This document shows positions 51,062-58,694 of a stretch of DNA of 64,000 bases, one piece after another. The position numbers and the translations under genes were made by a program. Each line of letters begins with the position of its first letter. Position 1 is the first letter of the stretch. The stretch covers positions 1 to 64,000 of the IMG/VR virus record IMGVR_UViG_3300029286_002355; one strand, given 5' to 3'. The stretch comes from a virus. The notes below the pieces were generated by a model. It saw nothing but the letters and a program-made list of their open reading frames with translations. It made no database searches and had not been told where the DNA came from.

Positions 51062-52030
51062 CTATTTTTTCATATTTTTTTCAACATAATCTTTTTCCTC
51101 TTTACTCAGGGTATGACAAATAAACCTAAATTTTCCACCCATCACCCGTACAACATACTTCTTTTTAGATACGACATTCCTAAGATAATGCATCCATCCT
51201 TTCCCTAAAAAGTTTTTCTTGTTAAATCCCGTAACCTCCACATATGTATTTGTTTCTGGAAAAAAGAAATCGTATCTTTTTAGCCCTCTTTTCCCAAGAT
51301 GCCCATATTTTTCATTGTGGATAAAGTTTAAATTATCTTTTTTGTATTTCAAATAAAAGAATGCTTCTGTTTTAGATGCGCACCTTGCACCATCCTTAAG
51401 AACTATCTTGTTTGCCTTACTACATTTTGGACAGTGGTTCCCGTCATTTCTATGATAAACCTCTGTTTCCCATTCATGCCTACAGGTAGAACATATCCAC
51501 CATGCCACAAAATTACTTCCGGGAGATACATCGAATGGAGTACGCTTCCTATTTTTTGTGGGGTGCCATTCTTTTGCTATTTTAGGCAGTTGGGTCTTCA
51601 AACAATTACTTTTACAAACCTTATGTCCGCTACAATATGGACAGCCGTTACCGCTATTTCTATAATTAATTCCGGCTTTCCATTCATGTGTTTCACCATT
51701 AACAATATGCTCCCACCATACGGATTTGCTAGAACCCGGCAAAAAATCAAATGGGCCTCTTACATTTTTGTGTCCCCACTCTTTAGAAAGTAATGGGTTA
51801 ACAGATCCTAACGATATACACTTAGGACATTGACCATAATTAAAGAGAGTCCTGTAATATATTTTTGTTTTCCATTCATTTCCGCATTTTATACATTTCC
51901 ACCATGCTTTTCTGTCAGATCCATAACCAATTTTTGTTACATCGAGTTTTCCATTTTTTGTAGGGTGCCATTCTTTTGCCAATATTGGATTGTGTATAGC
52001 AAGGGATATCTTTTTACAATTTTTTTTCAT
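51062..52030 (-). CDS. Zinc-ribbon-repeat endonuclease-like protein
   Basis: 322 residues. Three to four repeats of the Probable-zinc-ribbon type: EWHPTKNGK, WWKCIKCGNEW, CPKC, with KEWHPTKN and CPYC/CPKC versions repeated. The C-terminal 110 residues (ASKTEAFFYLKYK, KRYDFFFPETNTYVEVTG) look like a PD-(D/E)xK or VSR-like nuclease. Such proteins behave as homing genes in phages. Confidence 0.7.
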   Translation of the reverse strand: MKKNCKKISLAIHNPILAKEWHPTKNGKLDVTKIGYGSDRKAWWKCIKCGNEWKTKIYYRTLFNYGQCPKCISLGSVNPLLSKEWGHKNVRGPFDFLPGSSKSVWWEHIVNGETHEWKAGINYRNSGNGCPYCSGHKVCKSNCLKTQLPKIAKEWHPTKNRKRTPFDVSPGSNFVAWWICSTCRHEWETEVYHRNDGNHCPKCSKANKIVLKDGARCASKTEAFFYLKYKKDNLNFIHNEKYGHLGKRGLKRYDFFFPETNTYVEVTGFNKKNFLGKGWMHYLRNVVSKKKYVVRVMGGKFRFICHTLSKEEKDYVEKNMKK

Positions 52031-52212
52031 TGTTTTACCCCTTCTATTTTTATATTATACACATTTATGATAATATCTTCTATGTATTGGGATAGAAACG
52101 ATTCTAATTCTTCTACTATAAGCGATTCTATATCAATGTGGTGTGATCTAATTACTTCTAGTTTTTGGACTAAATCAACTAACCTAACAGTACTGGTAAT
52201 ATTGAGTTGCAT
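52027..52212 (-). CDS. Small acidic helical protein, 61 aa
   Basis: ATG 52212 follows AATAAGGAG at 9 bases; overlaps the endonuclease gene by 4 nt, so coupled to it. The start lies inside one arm of an alternative RNA structure. Confidence 0.6.
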   Translation of the reverse strand: MQLNITSTVRLVDLVQKLEVIRSHHIDIESLIVEELESFLSQYIEDIIINVYNIKIEGVKQ

Positions 52213-52343
52213 TGGCGGCTTCTCCTTATTATATTAAACACAAAAGCCCAAGAATACCTCCATAGAAGCCGCCAAGCTAACAGGGGAGAGTCTCCAAGGG
52301 CTTTTGTTATGTTCATTTTATTTAGCTTTGGCGGCTTTTTCAT
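52179..52343 (-). CDS. Possible 54-aa leader peptide
   Basis: A frame opens at ATG 52343 eight bases after TATAAT and runs to TAG 52181-52179, across the inverted repeats and the start of the next gene. Basic N-terminus, Trp-rich centre. It may be a leaderless regulatory ORF; coding is unproven. Confidence 0.35.
   Translation of the reverse strand: MKKPPKLNKMNITKALGDSPLLAWRLLWRYSWAFVFNIIRRSRQCNSILPVLLG
52212..52337 (-). promoter_or_regulatory. Leader with mutually exclusive hairpins
   Basis: Three arms: A (52337-52322, AAGCCGCCAAAGCTAA), its complement B (52280-52266, TTAGCTTGGCGGCTT) and C (52221-52212, AAGCCGCCAA). B can pair with A or with C. C carries the region next to the ribosome site of the following gene. 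A further pair AAAAGCCC/GGGCTTTT (52305-52298, 52249-52242) crosses both. Confidence 0.55.
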
Positions 52344-52351
52344 ACACTAAT

Positions 52352-52357
52352 ATTATA
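52352..52357 (-). promoter_or_regulatory. -10 box of the endonuclease leader
   Basis: TATAAT preceded by TTG; -35 weak. Same form as before tnpA at 13355. Confidence 0.4.
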
Positions 52358-52380
52358 CAATAAAAGCCATCAAAATACCT

Positions 52381-53145
52381 TTATTTGTTCTTCATTATCT
52401 TTCCTAATCTTTTCACAATAATATCGTAATATTTTTGCTCTTTTTCAATTCCAATAAATCTACGATTAAGGTTGTAAGCAGCTTCTAATGTTGAGCCTGA
52501 ACCAGCACAATTATCTAAAACCAAATTTCCTTCATTGGTATAAGTTCTGATCAAATATTCCATGAGCGCAACAGGTTTTTCAGAAGGATGATTTTTGTTT
52601 TTCCCATTATTAACCACGGGGAAATTTAGTATAGAAGTAGGGTAACGATCTGTTTGTCCACCGCCCTTGATTCCCCACTTTGTTTTTCCGTAAGTCAAAG
52701 TTGCGGCCCCTTCATGATGGGTAAACGAATTAACAGGTTTATGTCCTGTTGTTTTTTGGGGATTATAAGTTGGTGGATTTCTATAAAAAACTAAAACGGA
52801 TTCATGCTTCCTCAGGGGTTGTTTTTTGGCGTTTAAAAATCCTGTTACTTTATTTTTTACCCAAATCAAGTCGTACCTAAAAATGGACATATTGCTAGCT
52901 ATTAACTTTGTTCTAAAGGGTTCTACGGCAGTAAAAACCATTGCGGCGTTACTTTTTGTTATTCTTAGATATTGTTCCCATAGCGGTTCAAAGGGTATGA
53001 TTACGTCCCATGTTTGGCGATTGGTTACAGAATAAGGCAAATCACACAAGACCATATCAATTGATTGGTCTGGAATATTTTTCATTAGTTCCAAACAATC
53101 GCCCAACCAAACTCCCCGACTAAATTTATCCGAATTGTTTTTCAT
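52381..53145 (-). CDS. DNA adenine/cytosine-N4 methyltransferase (beta-class)
   Basis: 254 residues. Catalytic DLPYSVT (DPPY type) comes first, the target region in the middle, and the SAM motif LDNCAGSGST with RRFIGIEKE last, the beta-class order. HPSEKPVALMEYLI precedes it. It probably methylates phage DNA against restriction. It overlaps the upstream gene by 4 nt. Confidence 0.88.
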   Translation of the reverse strand: MKNNSDKFSRGVWLGDCLELMKNIPDQSIDMVLCDLPYSVTNRQTWDVIIPFEPLWEQYLRITKSNAAMVFTAVEPFRTKLIASNMSIFRYDLIWVKNKVTGFLNAKKQPLRKHESVLVFYRNPPTYNPQKTTGHKPVNSFTHHEGAATLTYGKTKWGIKGGGQTDRYPTSILNFPVVNNGKNKNHPSEKPVALMEYLIRTYTNEGNLVLDNCAGSGSTLEAAYNLNRRFIGIEKEQKYYDIIVKRLGKIMKNK

Positions 53146-53834
53146 GGATTTTGATTAATTTTTATGACCAATTTATCACTTAAATATTTTGCCCCCAACA
53201 AGAAATCAAACTCTTCTTTATTGGTTGGTAATTCTCCGAAAACATCTTTAATAACATTTACTAAATAAAGAGGATGGCTTTGTTTATCCCATGCGTCAAT
53301 AGGATGGTTTTCGTCTCCATCTGACTCCCAGTGATCTTCTAGCCATTTATAACTACAAGCAATCCCTATTTCAACTACTTCATTTAATATCCATGATGGC
53401 AAATGATGGAGGGATAGTTTGGTTACGTTTTTATATCCTGCCAAAATAGGATTACAAAATGGTGAGTGTCTATCGTTTTTCGGTTCATGACATAACGCTA
53501 TATCCAATCGAATGTTAAAGGGGTGCATCCAAACAAAGGCGTTCCTATTTTTAACCCAATTAGCCCATGTTCCACAATTCAATTTGGGCCTTAAAGCTTT
53601 ATTACAACTATCATATCCGTTATTGCTGATATCCGAATGATAATCTAGGTTAATAATACGATCACAATGAGATTTATTTATAAATGGGAGTAGGTCGGCG
53701 TGATCATCCACAATTTTGATTGGTAGACCAGTAGCCTTAATTTGCCGCATGAATTTAAGGCATTCTTTTGCGGGTCTATCGTTCCAAAAATCTAGATCTA
53801 TGGATAGATACGTTTTCAAGGTTATCTCAAACAA
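53142..53834 (-). CDS. Arginase-fold-like protein (UPF0489-like)
   Basis: 230 residues. SIDLDFW, VDDHADLLPF and NLDYHSDI give the spaced Asp/His pairs seen in UPF0489/peptide-arginase-type proteins. Substrate unknown; identification tentative. Confidence 0.5.
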   Translation of the reverse strand: MFEITLKTYLSIDLDFWNDRPAKECLKFMRQIKATGLPIKIVDDHADLLPFINKSHCDRIINLDYHSDISNNGYDSCNKALRPKLNCGTWANWVKNRNAFVWMHPFNIRLDIALCHEPKNDRHSPFCNPILAGYKNVTKLSLHHLPSWILNEVVEIGIACSYKWLEDHWESDGDENHPIDAWDKQSHPLYLVNVIKDVFGELPTNKEEFDFLLGAKYLSDKLVIKINQNP

Positions 53835-54226
53835 GTAATGGAATCTGCGACATAAGTTCCGTGAGGGGCGTTTTCGGTAAAAGGGACAGAAGCACCTTTT
53901 GTTTTATTTACATAATCCCAAAAATATGTTAGCTGGGTTAAGCTATTAGTAATGAATGGTTGTTTTTTGGGGTTAGTGGCAATACATTTTACAGTAATAT
54001 ATTCTACTCCATTATACCTGCCTAACCTGCCTATGTAATTTTTGGCATCTTTTTCACTTTTAAAAAAGAATAATTTTGATCCTTTTAGAGACGGAAACAC
54101 TTCAACATTGACCGGATAACGTATAGAATGAATATTTAGATTATCCCAATCGCTAATGGAGCGTCTATTCTTTTTAAGTAAAACTTTCCACCCCTTACAC
54201 TTATTTATTGTTTTTGATTTTTTCAT
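53822..54226 (-). CDS. Three-copy family protein (GTYVADS family), copy 2
   Basis: 134 residues from ATG 54226 (AAGGAGACAAGT). Same motif order as copies at 47730 and 58162: KGWKVL, NRRSISDWD, RYPVNVEVFPSL, GSKLFFFK, VKCIATNPKKQ, GTYVADSITCLR. Overlaps the downstream gene by 13 nt. Confidence 0.7.
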   Translation of the reverse strand: MKKSKTINKCKGWKVLLKKNRRSISDWDNLNIHSIRYPVNVEVFPSLKGSKLFFFKSEKDAKNYIGRLGRYNGVEYITVKCIATNPKKQPFITNSLTQLTYFWDYVNKTKGASVPFTENAPHGTYVADSITCLR

Positions 54227-54254
54227 ACTTGTCTCCTTCTCTGCAATACGAACG

Positions 54255-54497
54255 TCATTTTTCATAAGTTACTGTTCTTTTTCTTTTGGGAACAGGAGCC
54301 GAAGCTTTGGGTTCTTTACACTCGTCTTGATCTAGCGGAACCACGTAAGTATCAACTCCGCAACCGCAACCGCATGTAAAATGAATTATTTTACCTTTAA
54401 TAATTCCTCTTTTGATTCTGGAATTGAGAACTGAGTCTATCCACTTGGACTCTCTCATTTGTTTCCCGCTTAAGAAATACTTATCCGATCTTTTCAT
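54255..54497 (-). CDS. Small basic protein with CGCGC motif, 80 aa
   Basis: Start at ATG 54497 (GGAGGAAG) inside the ligase gene end. FTCGCGCGVDTY is a likely metal-binding loop; the tail is Pro/Lys-rich. Confidence 0.6.
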   Translation of the reverse strand: MKRSDKYFLSGKQMRESKWIDSVLNSRIKRGIIKGKIIHFTCGCGCGVDTYVVPLDQDECKEPKASAPVPKRKRTVTYEK

Positions 54498-55485
54498 CTT
54501 CCTCCTCCACAACAACATGAAACTTATCTATGAATTTCTGTTTAAGATTAATTCCTATAGAAATCTTTTTTGCCCCAACATTCTTAAGCTCTTCCTCCAT
54601 GGTTGAGCCATTCTTGCGAAGAGAGAAGATGATTCCCTTTTCGAAAGCATAAACGGTTTTAGGTATAATGGTAAGCGCAAACTCCTTCTGCTCCTTGATA
54701 TCCTTATGATCTTGGTAAACAGAAGCAATACGGTTTTTGATTTCCGTATAAATACCATCCACAAAAGTAAAGTACGGTTCATCTTCGGGAAAATAACGAA
54801 GATATTCAGGGTGTTCATTTCCCATAATAAGATTTAGGACATTCTTGGGCGAAATATTTCCGTTCTCCCTCATGTGGGCTACGGCAACAAAAGAAGGGTT
54901 CTTTGTTTTAACTCTATGATGAGACCCATTTTCATTTTCAATTACAACCACCACTCCTTCTTGAAGCGTTGGAAAAGATTCTACCAACTTAAATAGCTCG
55001 GCAAAATCCTTACAAACGAAAATTTCTGGGCGATCAACTTCCATCATCCTTGCAACATTATTTAGCTCCGTATTGGAAAGTTCCCGATAGTTGTTGCGCT
55101 CAAGATTGTTCCTGCCACCAATAAGTGTAATTTTGTTTTCCGTATAGGGAGAAACAACCCGGTTTTCTGGCCCCGTAAGCTCGAATACAAGAGTAAATTC
55201 TTTCATTTCTAAAAGTGTAAGAAACTCCTTAAGACCTGTTTTCTTTTCAGCATCCCAAAATACTTCGGCAAAAGTTCTTCCTAGATTGGTTTGTCCCTCT
55301 GCGAAAGCCATTTTTCGAGTAGCTACGCACCACTTCTCTCCGTCAAAATAAAGCGAAAGCAGAGAGTTATGAACCAGCATATCGTTTGCAAAATAATTTT
55401 CGGTAGTAGTTTGCAAATCATAGCGTTTTGACTTACACTCTACCTTCTTAATCAATTTTATTTTGGCGAGCATAGGTTTACCCAT
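54481..55485 (-). CDS. C-terminal intein half plus RNA ligase C-terminal part
   Basis: 334 residues. Residues 1-40 are a split-intein C-half ending in YFANDMLVHN, followed by Ser+1. The extein goes on SLLSLYFDGEKW with ligase motifs III (FELTGPENRVVSPY), IV (EGVVVV) and V (RVKTKNPS) of the T4 Rnl1 group. The N-half is encoded at 56725-57363. Splicing would give motif I KLDGSL and a 407-residue enzyme. AAAGGGG precedes ATG and a separate promoter lies at 55513-55540. Confidence 0.9.
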   Translation of the reverse strand: MGKPMLAKIKLIKKVECKSKRYDLQTTTENYFANDMLVHNSLLSLYFDGEKWCVATRKMAFAEGQTNLGRTFAEVFWDAEKKTGLKEFLTLLEMKEFTLVFELTGPENRVVSPYTENKITLIGGRNNLERNNYRELSNTELNNVARMMEVDRPEIFVCKDFAELFKLVESFPTLQEGVVVVIENENGSHHRVKTKNPSFVAVAHMRENGNISPKNVLNLIMGNEHPEYLRYFPEDEPYFTFVDGIYTEIKNRIASVYQDHKDIKEQKEFALTIIPKTVYAFEKGIIFSLRKNGSTMEEELKNVGAKKISIGINLKQKFIDKFHVVVEEEDEKIG

Positions 55486-55512
55486 AAAGCCCCTTTCTCA
55501 ATTGTTTGCGCT

Positions 55513-55540
55513 ATCATAACATTTTTATTTAATAAGGCAA
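55513..55540 (-). promoter_or_regulatory. Sigma70-like promoter for the ligase C-half
   Basis: TTGCCT (55540-55535), 16-nt spacer, TATGAT (55518-55513). It overlaps the end of the endonuclease frame. Confidence 0.6.
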
Positions 55541-56677
55541 GATAAATCTTCTGTTAACAAAAGTTTTTCTGCCACCAACTTTTCTAGCTCTTCGTCATTG
55601 CATCTTCTAATTTCGTTTTCCCAAACATAAACCACAAAATATCCCATTTTTTCTGCCATGTTCTTTTTTTTCAAATCCCTATTCCATAGTTCTTGTGCTA
55701 ATATTTTATTACCAAACGGAAACGGCAACATATCATTATGCTTGTATTTGTCGGGATTGGCATGATAAAAGTCTCCGTTCACCTCCAACAAAATCTTGCC
55801 AATCCTAAAATCAAACTGCTTAAATTTCAAATAAAAAGAATGAGTATATTCTAGCCCCCATTTTAATAATATGTTGTTTACTCTACCCTCTATGCTCGAT
55901 ACCGTTACGTGGTGCAATCTTGACAAAATTTTGCTTTTTTCTTCATCTGATAGTTTTTCCCATCTACGCTTACATCCATCACTGAATTCATTTCTTTTCT
56001 TCGGGCAATTCTTTCCAGTATTTTTTAACAACTTCACTTTTTTCTTTTCTTTTCTTTTTCGTCTGACAAGGCCAATCGGTCCCATAATTTTTCCTTGAGG
56101 TCGCCACTCGTTTCTTTTCTATATCTCCCCATTTTTCATCGTTAAATTTCAATCGTGCTTCTGATATTTTTTCTGGATTACAAACCCTTTTTACACCATA
56201 TCTTCCCATAATTGTTGAGGTTATTTTTTCTTTTATTACTTCTATCTGAAATACATTATTTACGCCATATCTTTCTTGAACGGTTTTGTTTCTTTTGTCA
56301 TAAGCATCTGTTCCCCTACTCAACACGTTTATTTTCCCATATTTTTTTAAGCAAGTAGTTTCAAATTTTTTCTTTCGTTGTGGTAAACTGGAACTAACTT
56401 TAATACTTCTAGTCTCGAAGCCATAATATTTTAAAAGGAAAATTGTTTCTTTGAACCATAATCCAAATTCGTTTTTTATGTCTGGTAAACTTTTTTGTTT
56501 TACCACGTATTCTTCTTCTAGCTTTTCTTTGGTCGCTATAAGTGGGAAATTATATGCCAAGAAACTTGCTTTTATATCATTTTTGCCAAGATCTCCCCTG
56601 CTTTCGCACTTATATATGTGATGGCCCTTTATTTCCCCAAATGATAATTCTTTATAACAAAATGGACATTTTCTCAT
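55525..56677 (-). pseudogene. VSR/EDxHD-like homing endonuclease between intein halves, frameshifted
   Basis: Two overlapping frames together make one protein of about 380 residues. The first (56677-55988) has an N-terminal CPFC zinc site and KKYGKINVLSRG and RYGVNNVFQ-type DNA-binding repeats. The second has FDFRIGKILLEVNGDFYHANP and KMGYFVVYVWENE, the VSR-like catalytic core. The frame changes by one base in an A-rich run near 55990. This is the endonuclease type found inside fractured intein genes. Confidence 0.75.
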
Positions 56678-56724
56678 TTTTTATCCCCAAGACAAACATG
56701 ACCCACTCATATTTGTCGTGTATA

Positions 56725-57363
56725 TTAGTTCGATAGAAAAACAGAATCTCCTTCTTTTAATTCTTTTACTTTTCTATAGCACTTAAATTCTGGTAGCCAT
56801 ACATAATGTTCGCTTGTTAGTTTAATGGTTTTCCCGTTTTCTAGTTCTATTTCAAACCAATCGTCATTATTGTTTTTAATAGAAAACGCAAGAACATCAG
56901 CCCAAACAGTTTCCCCTGTATCGGTATCATACGCCAATATCTCTACCTTTTTTTTAGCCTCGCATATTTCTTTTATTGTTTTGTCACCGTCACGAGTTGT
57001 TATGAGCACATCTTCGGAACAACACCCATCTAGCTTGTTTTGAATCAACGCATCATTGAGACAAAGCTTCCATGTTCTAGGTTCATCAAAACTAGCTTCA
57101 CGTTGATTCCCTGAAAGCTTATCCTTTTCTTCGATCCCTTCTGCAAAATTATAAAAACGAACGAAGGACATTGCCATAACTTCCCAAGTTCCTTTGCGCA
57201 GGATTAGTCCACGGCATTCATCGCAGATTGGATTGAACTTAGGGCTATCAATTTGCGAGTAATTTAGTGTTACTCTGTCGGGATATTCTTTGACTTCAAT
57301 ATGGAATTCGTCTTGGAGTTTTTGAAGACCGTTTTTTATTAGATATTCTTGGACGTTAAGCAT
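56725..57363 (-). CDS. RNA ligase N-terminal part plus N-terminal intein half
   Basis: 212 residues from ATG 57363 (AAGGATACT before it; a longer frame to 57441 would overlap the upstream gene by 71 nt). Residues 1-113 are the N-terminal region of a T4 Rnl1-like ligase (CDECRGLILRKGTWEVMAM, FVRFYNFAEG) ending exactly at motif I NKLDG. Residue C114 opens the intein (CCSEDVLITTRDG), with block B TSEHYVW, and the frame stops after EGDSVFLSN. Confidence 0.9.
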   Translation of the reverse strand: MLNVQEYLIKNGLQKLQDEFHIEVKEYPDRVTLNYSQIDSPKFNPICDECRGLILRKGTWEVMAMSFVRFYNFAEGIEEKDKLSGNQREASFDEPRTWKLCLNDALIQNKLDGCCSEDVLITTRDGDKTIKEICEAKKKVEILAYDTDTGETVWADVLAFSIKNNNDDWFEIELENGKTIKLTSEHYVWLPEFKCYRKVKELKEGDSVFLSN

Positions 57364-57370
57364 AGTATCC

Positions 57371-57571
57371 TTAAATTTCTTTCTTGCATCCTGAACAATT
57401 AGTTGACCTGATCGTGCAATAACAACCCTTATTTTTATCAAACAACTTTTTGGCCTTTTTTACAGCCGATACACTATTGCGAGCTTCAACTTCATAAGTT
57501 GCGCTATCGTTATGATCGTACCCATTATATCCTTCGTATGAATAGTCAAATTGTATTTTGTATCTTTTCAC
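57371..57571 (-). CDS. Small protein with C-terminal CxC cluster, 66 aa
   Basis: Alpha/beta protein with cysteines at the end (CYC..CSGC). Ends 8 bases before the ligase start; unknown. Confidence 0.6.
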   Translation of the reverse strand: MKRYKIQFDYSYEGYNGYDHNDSATYEVEARNSVSAVKKAKKLFDKNKGCYCTIRSTNCSGCKKEI

Positions 57572-57590
57572 GTTGCCTTCTTAGTCTTTC

Positions 57591-57884
57591 TTACATTCTA
57601 TCTTCGGTATAGATACATGGGTTTTTACCAAGAGCATCTCTCCACCCCTTTCGCATAAGCTTGAAATGTTTCTTCTTTTGTGCCATATATTTCTTTTTGG
57701 CTTCCTCTCCGTGTCGCCATATATCTTCGATTTCTTGGGCCAACTGAGGAATTCTACCAAAACCATGCTCCTTACAAAGCAGCAATAGGTCAATAAGAAC
57801 ATTCTTTTCTCGGTAATAGCCTACAGTTTCCTTCGGCCAAACATTAATACAATCCAGATCTTCTACTTTTGGTGTTTTGTGCAT
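57591..57884 (-). CDS. Hypothetical protein, 97 aa
   Basis: Helical and basic at the C-terminal end. Chosen over a shorter overlapping frame because of its better start and composition. Unknown. Confidence 0.6.
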   Translation of the reverse strand: MHKTPKVEDLDCINVWPKETVGYYREKNVLIDLLLLCKEHGFGRIPQLAQEIEDIWRHGEEAKKKYMAQKKKHFKLMRKGWRDALGKNPCIYTEDRM

Positions 57885-57899
57885 TTTCGTTCCTTTCTT

Positions 57900-58151
57900 T
57901 TATGCCACTTTCTCTCTGAGTTTTTCTATTGGTTTTACTCCTGCCATTTTTGCCACTTTCTCTTCGGCTTCTTTTTTCTCGTTATATTTGTCCATTGCTG
58001 TCTCAAATTCATCCATGCTCCACCCATTCTCTTCTCTTGTTTTCGACCATTCCACAAGTAGATTGAAAGTTTTAACCCTGTATCTGCCCCAAGCCTCGTC
58101 AAATAGACGTTTCATGGTTTCAAAATCCGCCTGAACAGGTTTCTTTTTCAT
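57900..58151 (-). CDS. Hypothetical helical protein, 83 aa
   Basis: Start at ATG 58151 (GAAAGGATAAAT). Lys/Glu-rich helix; unknown. Confidence 0.6.
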   Translation of the reverse strand: MKKKPVQADFETMKRLFDEAWGRYRVKTFNLLVEWSKTREENGWSMDEFETAMDKYNEKKEAEEKVAKMAGVKPIEKLREKVA

Positions 58152-58161
58152 ATTTATCCTT

Positions 58162-58536
58162 TCATTCCAAACAAGTGATGGAGTCAGCAACGTAAGTTCC
58201 TTCTGGTGCAAGATTTAAAAGACTGCTGATACCTGTTATTTCCCAAGAATATTTTATATCTTCTCTCATTGCGGCAACATATTTTTTCTTTTTTGGATTT
58301 TTAGCAATGCACTTCACAATTATACAATCGCTACAACTAGCCCTATCGAAACAAACAGCATCGGCATATTTTTTAAAAAAGAACAGTTTTGATCCAGTTA
58401 GTGTTGGGAACATTTCGACATTAACTGGATAGGTTATAGCGAACTCGTTTTTACCACTCCAATCGCTGATAGAACGTCTATTCTTTCTAAGTAAAACTTT
58501 CCACCCTTCGCACATCTTTGCCTTTTGTTTTTTCAT
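58162..58536 (-). CDS. Three-copy family protein (GTYVADS family), copy 3
   Basis: 124 residues; EGWKVLLRKNRRSISDW, YPVNVEMFPTLTGSKLFFFK, VKCIAKNPKKKK and the end GTYVADSITCLE are shared with the copies at 47730 and 53822. It overlaps the upstream gene by 4 nt. Confidence 0.7.
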   Translation of the reverse strand: MKKQKAKMCEGWKVLLRKNRRSISDWSGKNEFAITYPVNVEMFPTLTGSKLFFFKKYADAVCFDRASCSDCIIVKCIAKNPKKKKYVAAMREDIKYSWEITGISSLLNLAPEGTYVADSITCLE

Positions 58537-58694
58537 TCTGGCTTCCCTTCTGCTTTTTCTGCTTGTTCTAATATCCCCAAAACAATTCGTTTAACATACG
58601 CTTCTGATAGCACTCTTTGCTGACTTATAGAAAAGGCAAAGAGATCAAACACCTTCTTTGTTATATCGTAGGCAATTTTATCTTTATTTTTCAT
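58533..58694 (-). CDS. Small helical protein, 53 aa
   Basis: ATG 58694 shares a base with the RuvB-like stop (TAATG) and its own stop overlaps the next ATG. Frame MKNKDKIAYDITKK and on. Unknown. Confidence 0.6.
   Translation of the reverse strand: MKNKDKIAYDITKKVFDLFAFSISQQRVLSEAYVKRIVLGILEQAEKAEGKPE

Noticed and set aside
56725-57441. Longer start for the ligase N-half at 57441
   Set aside because: It would overlap the upstream gene by 71 nt, while ATG 57363 has a good ribosome site and begins the conserved domain.
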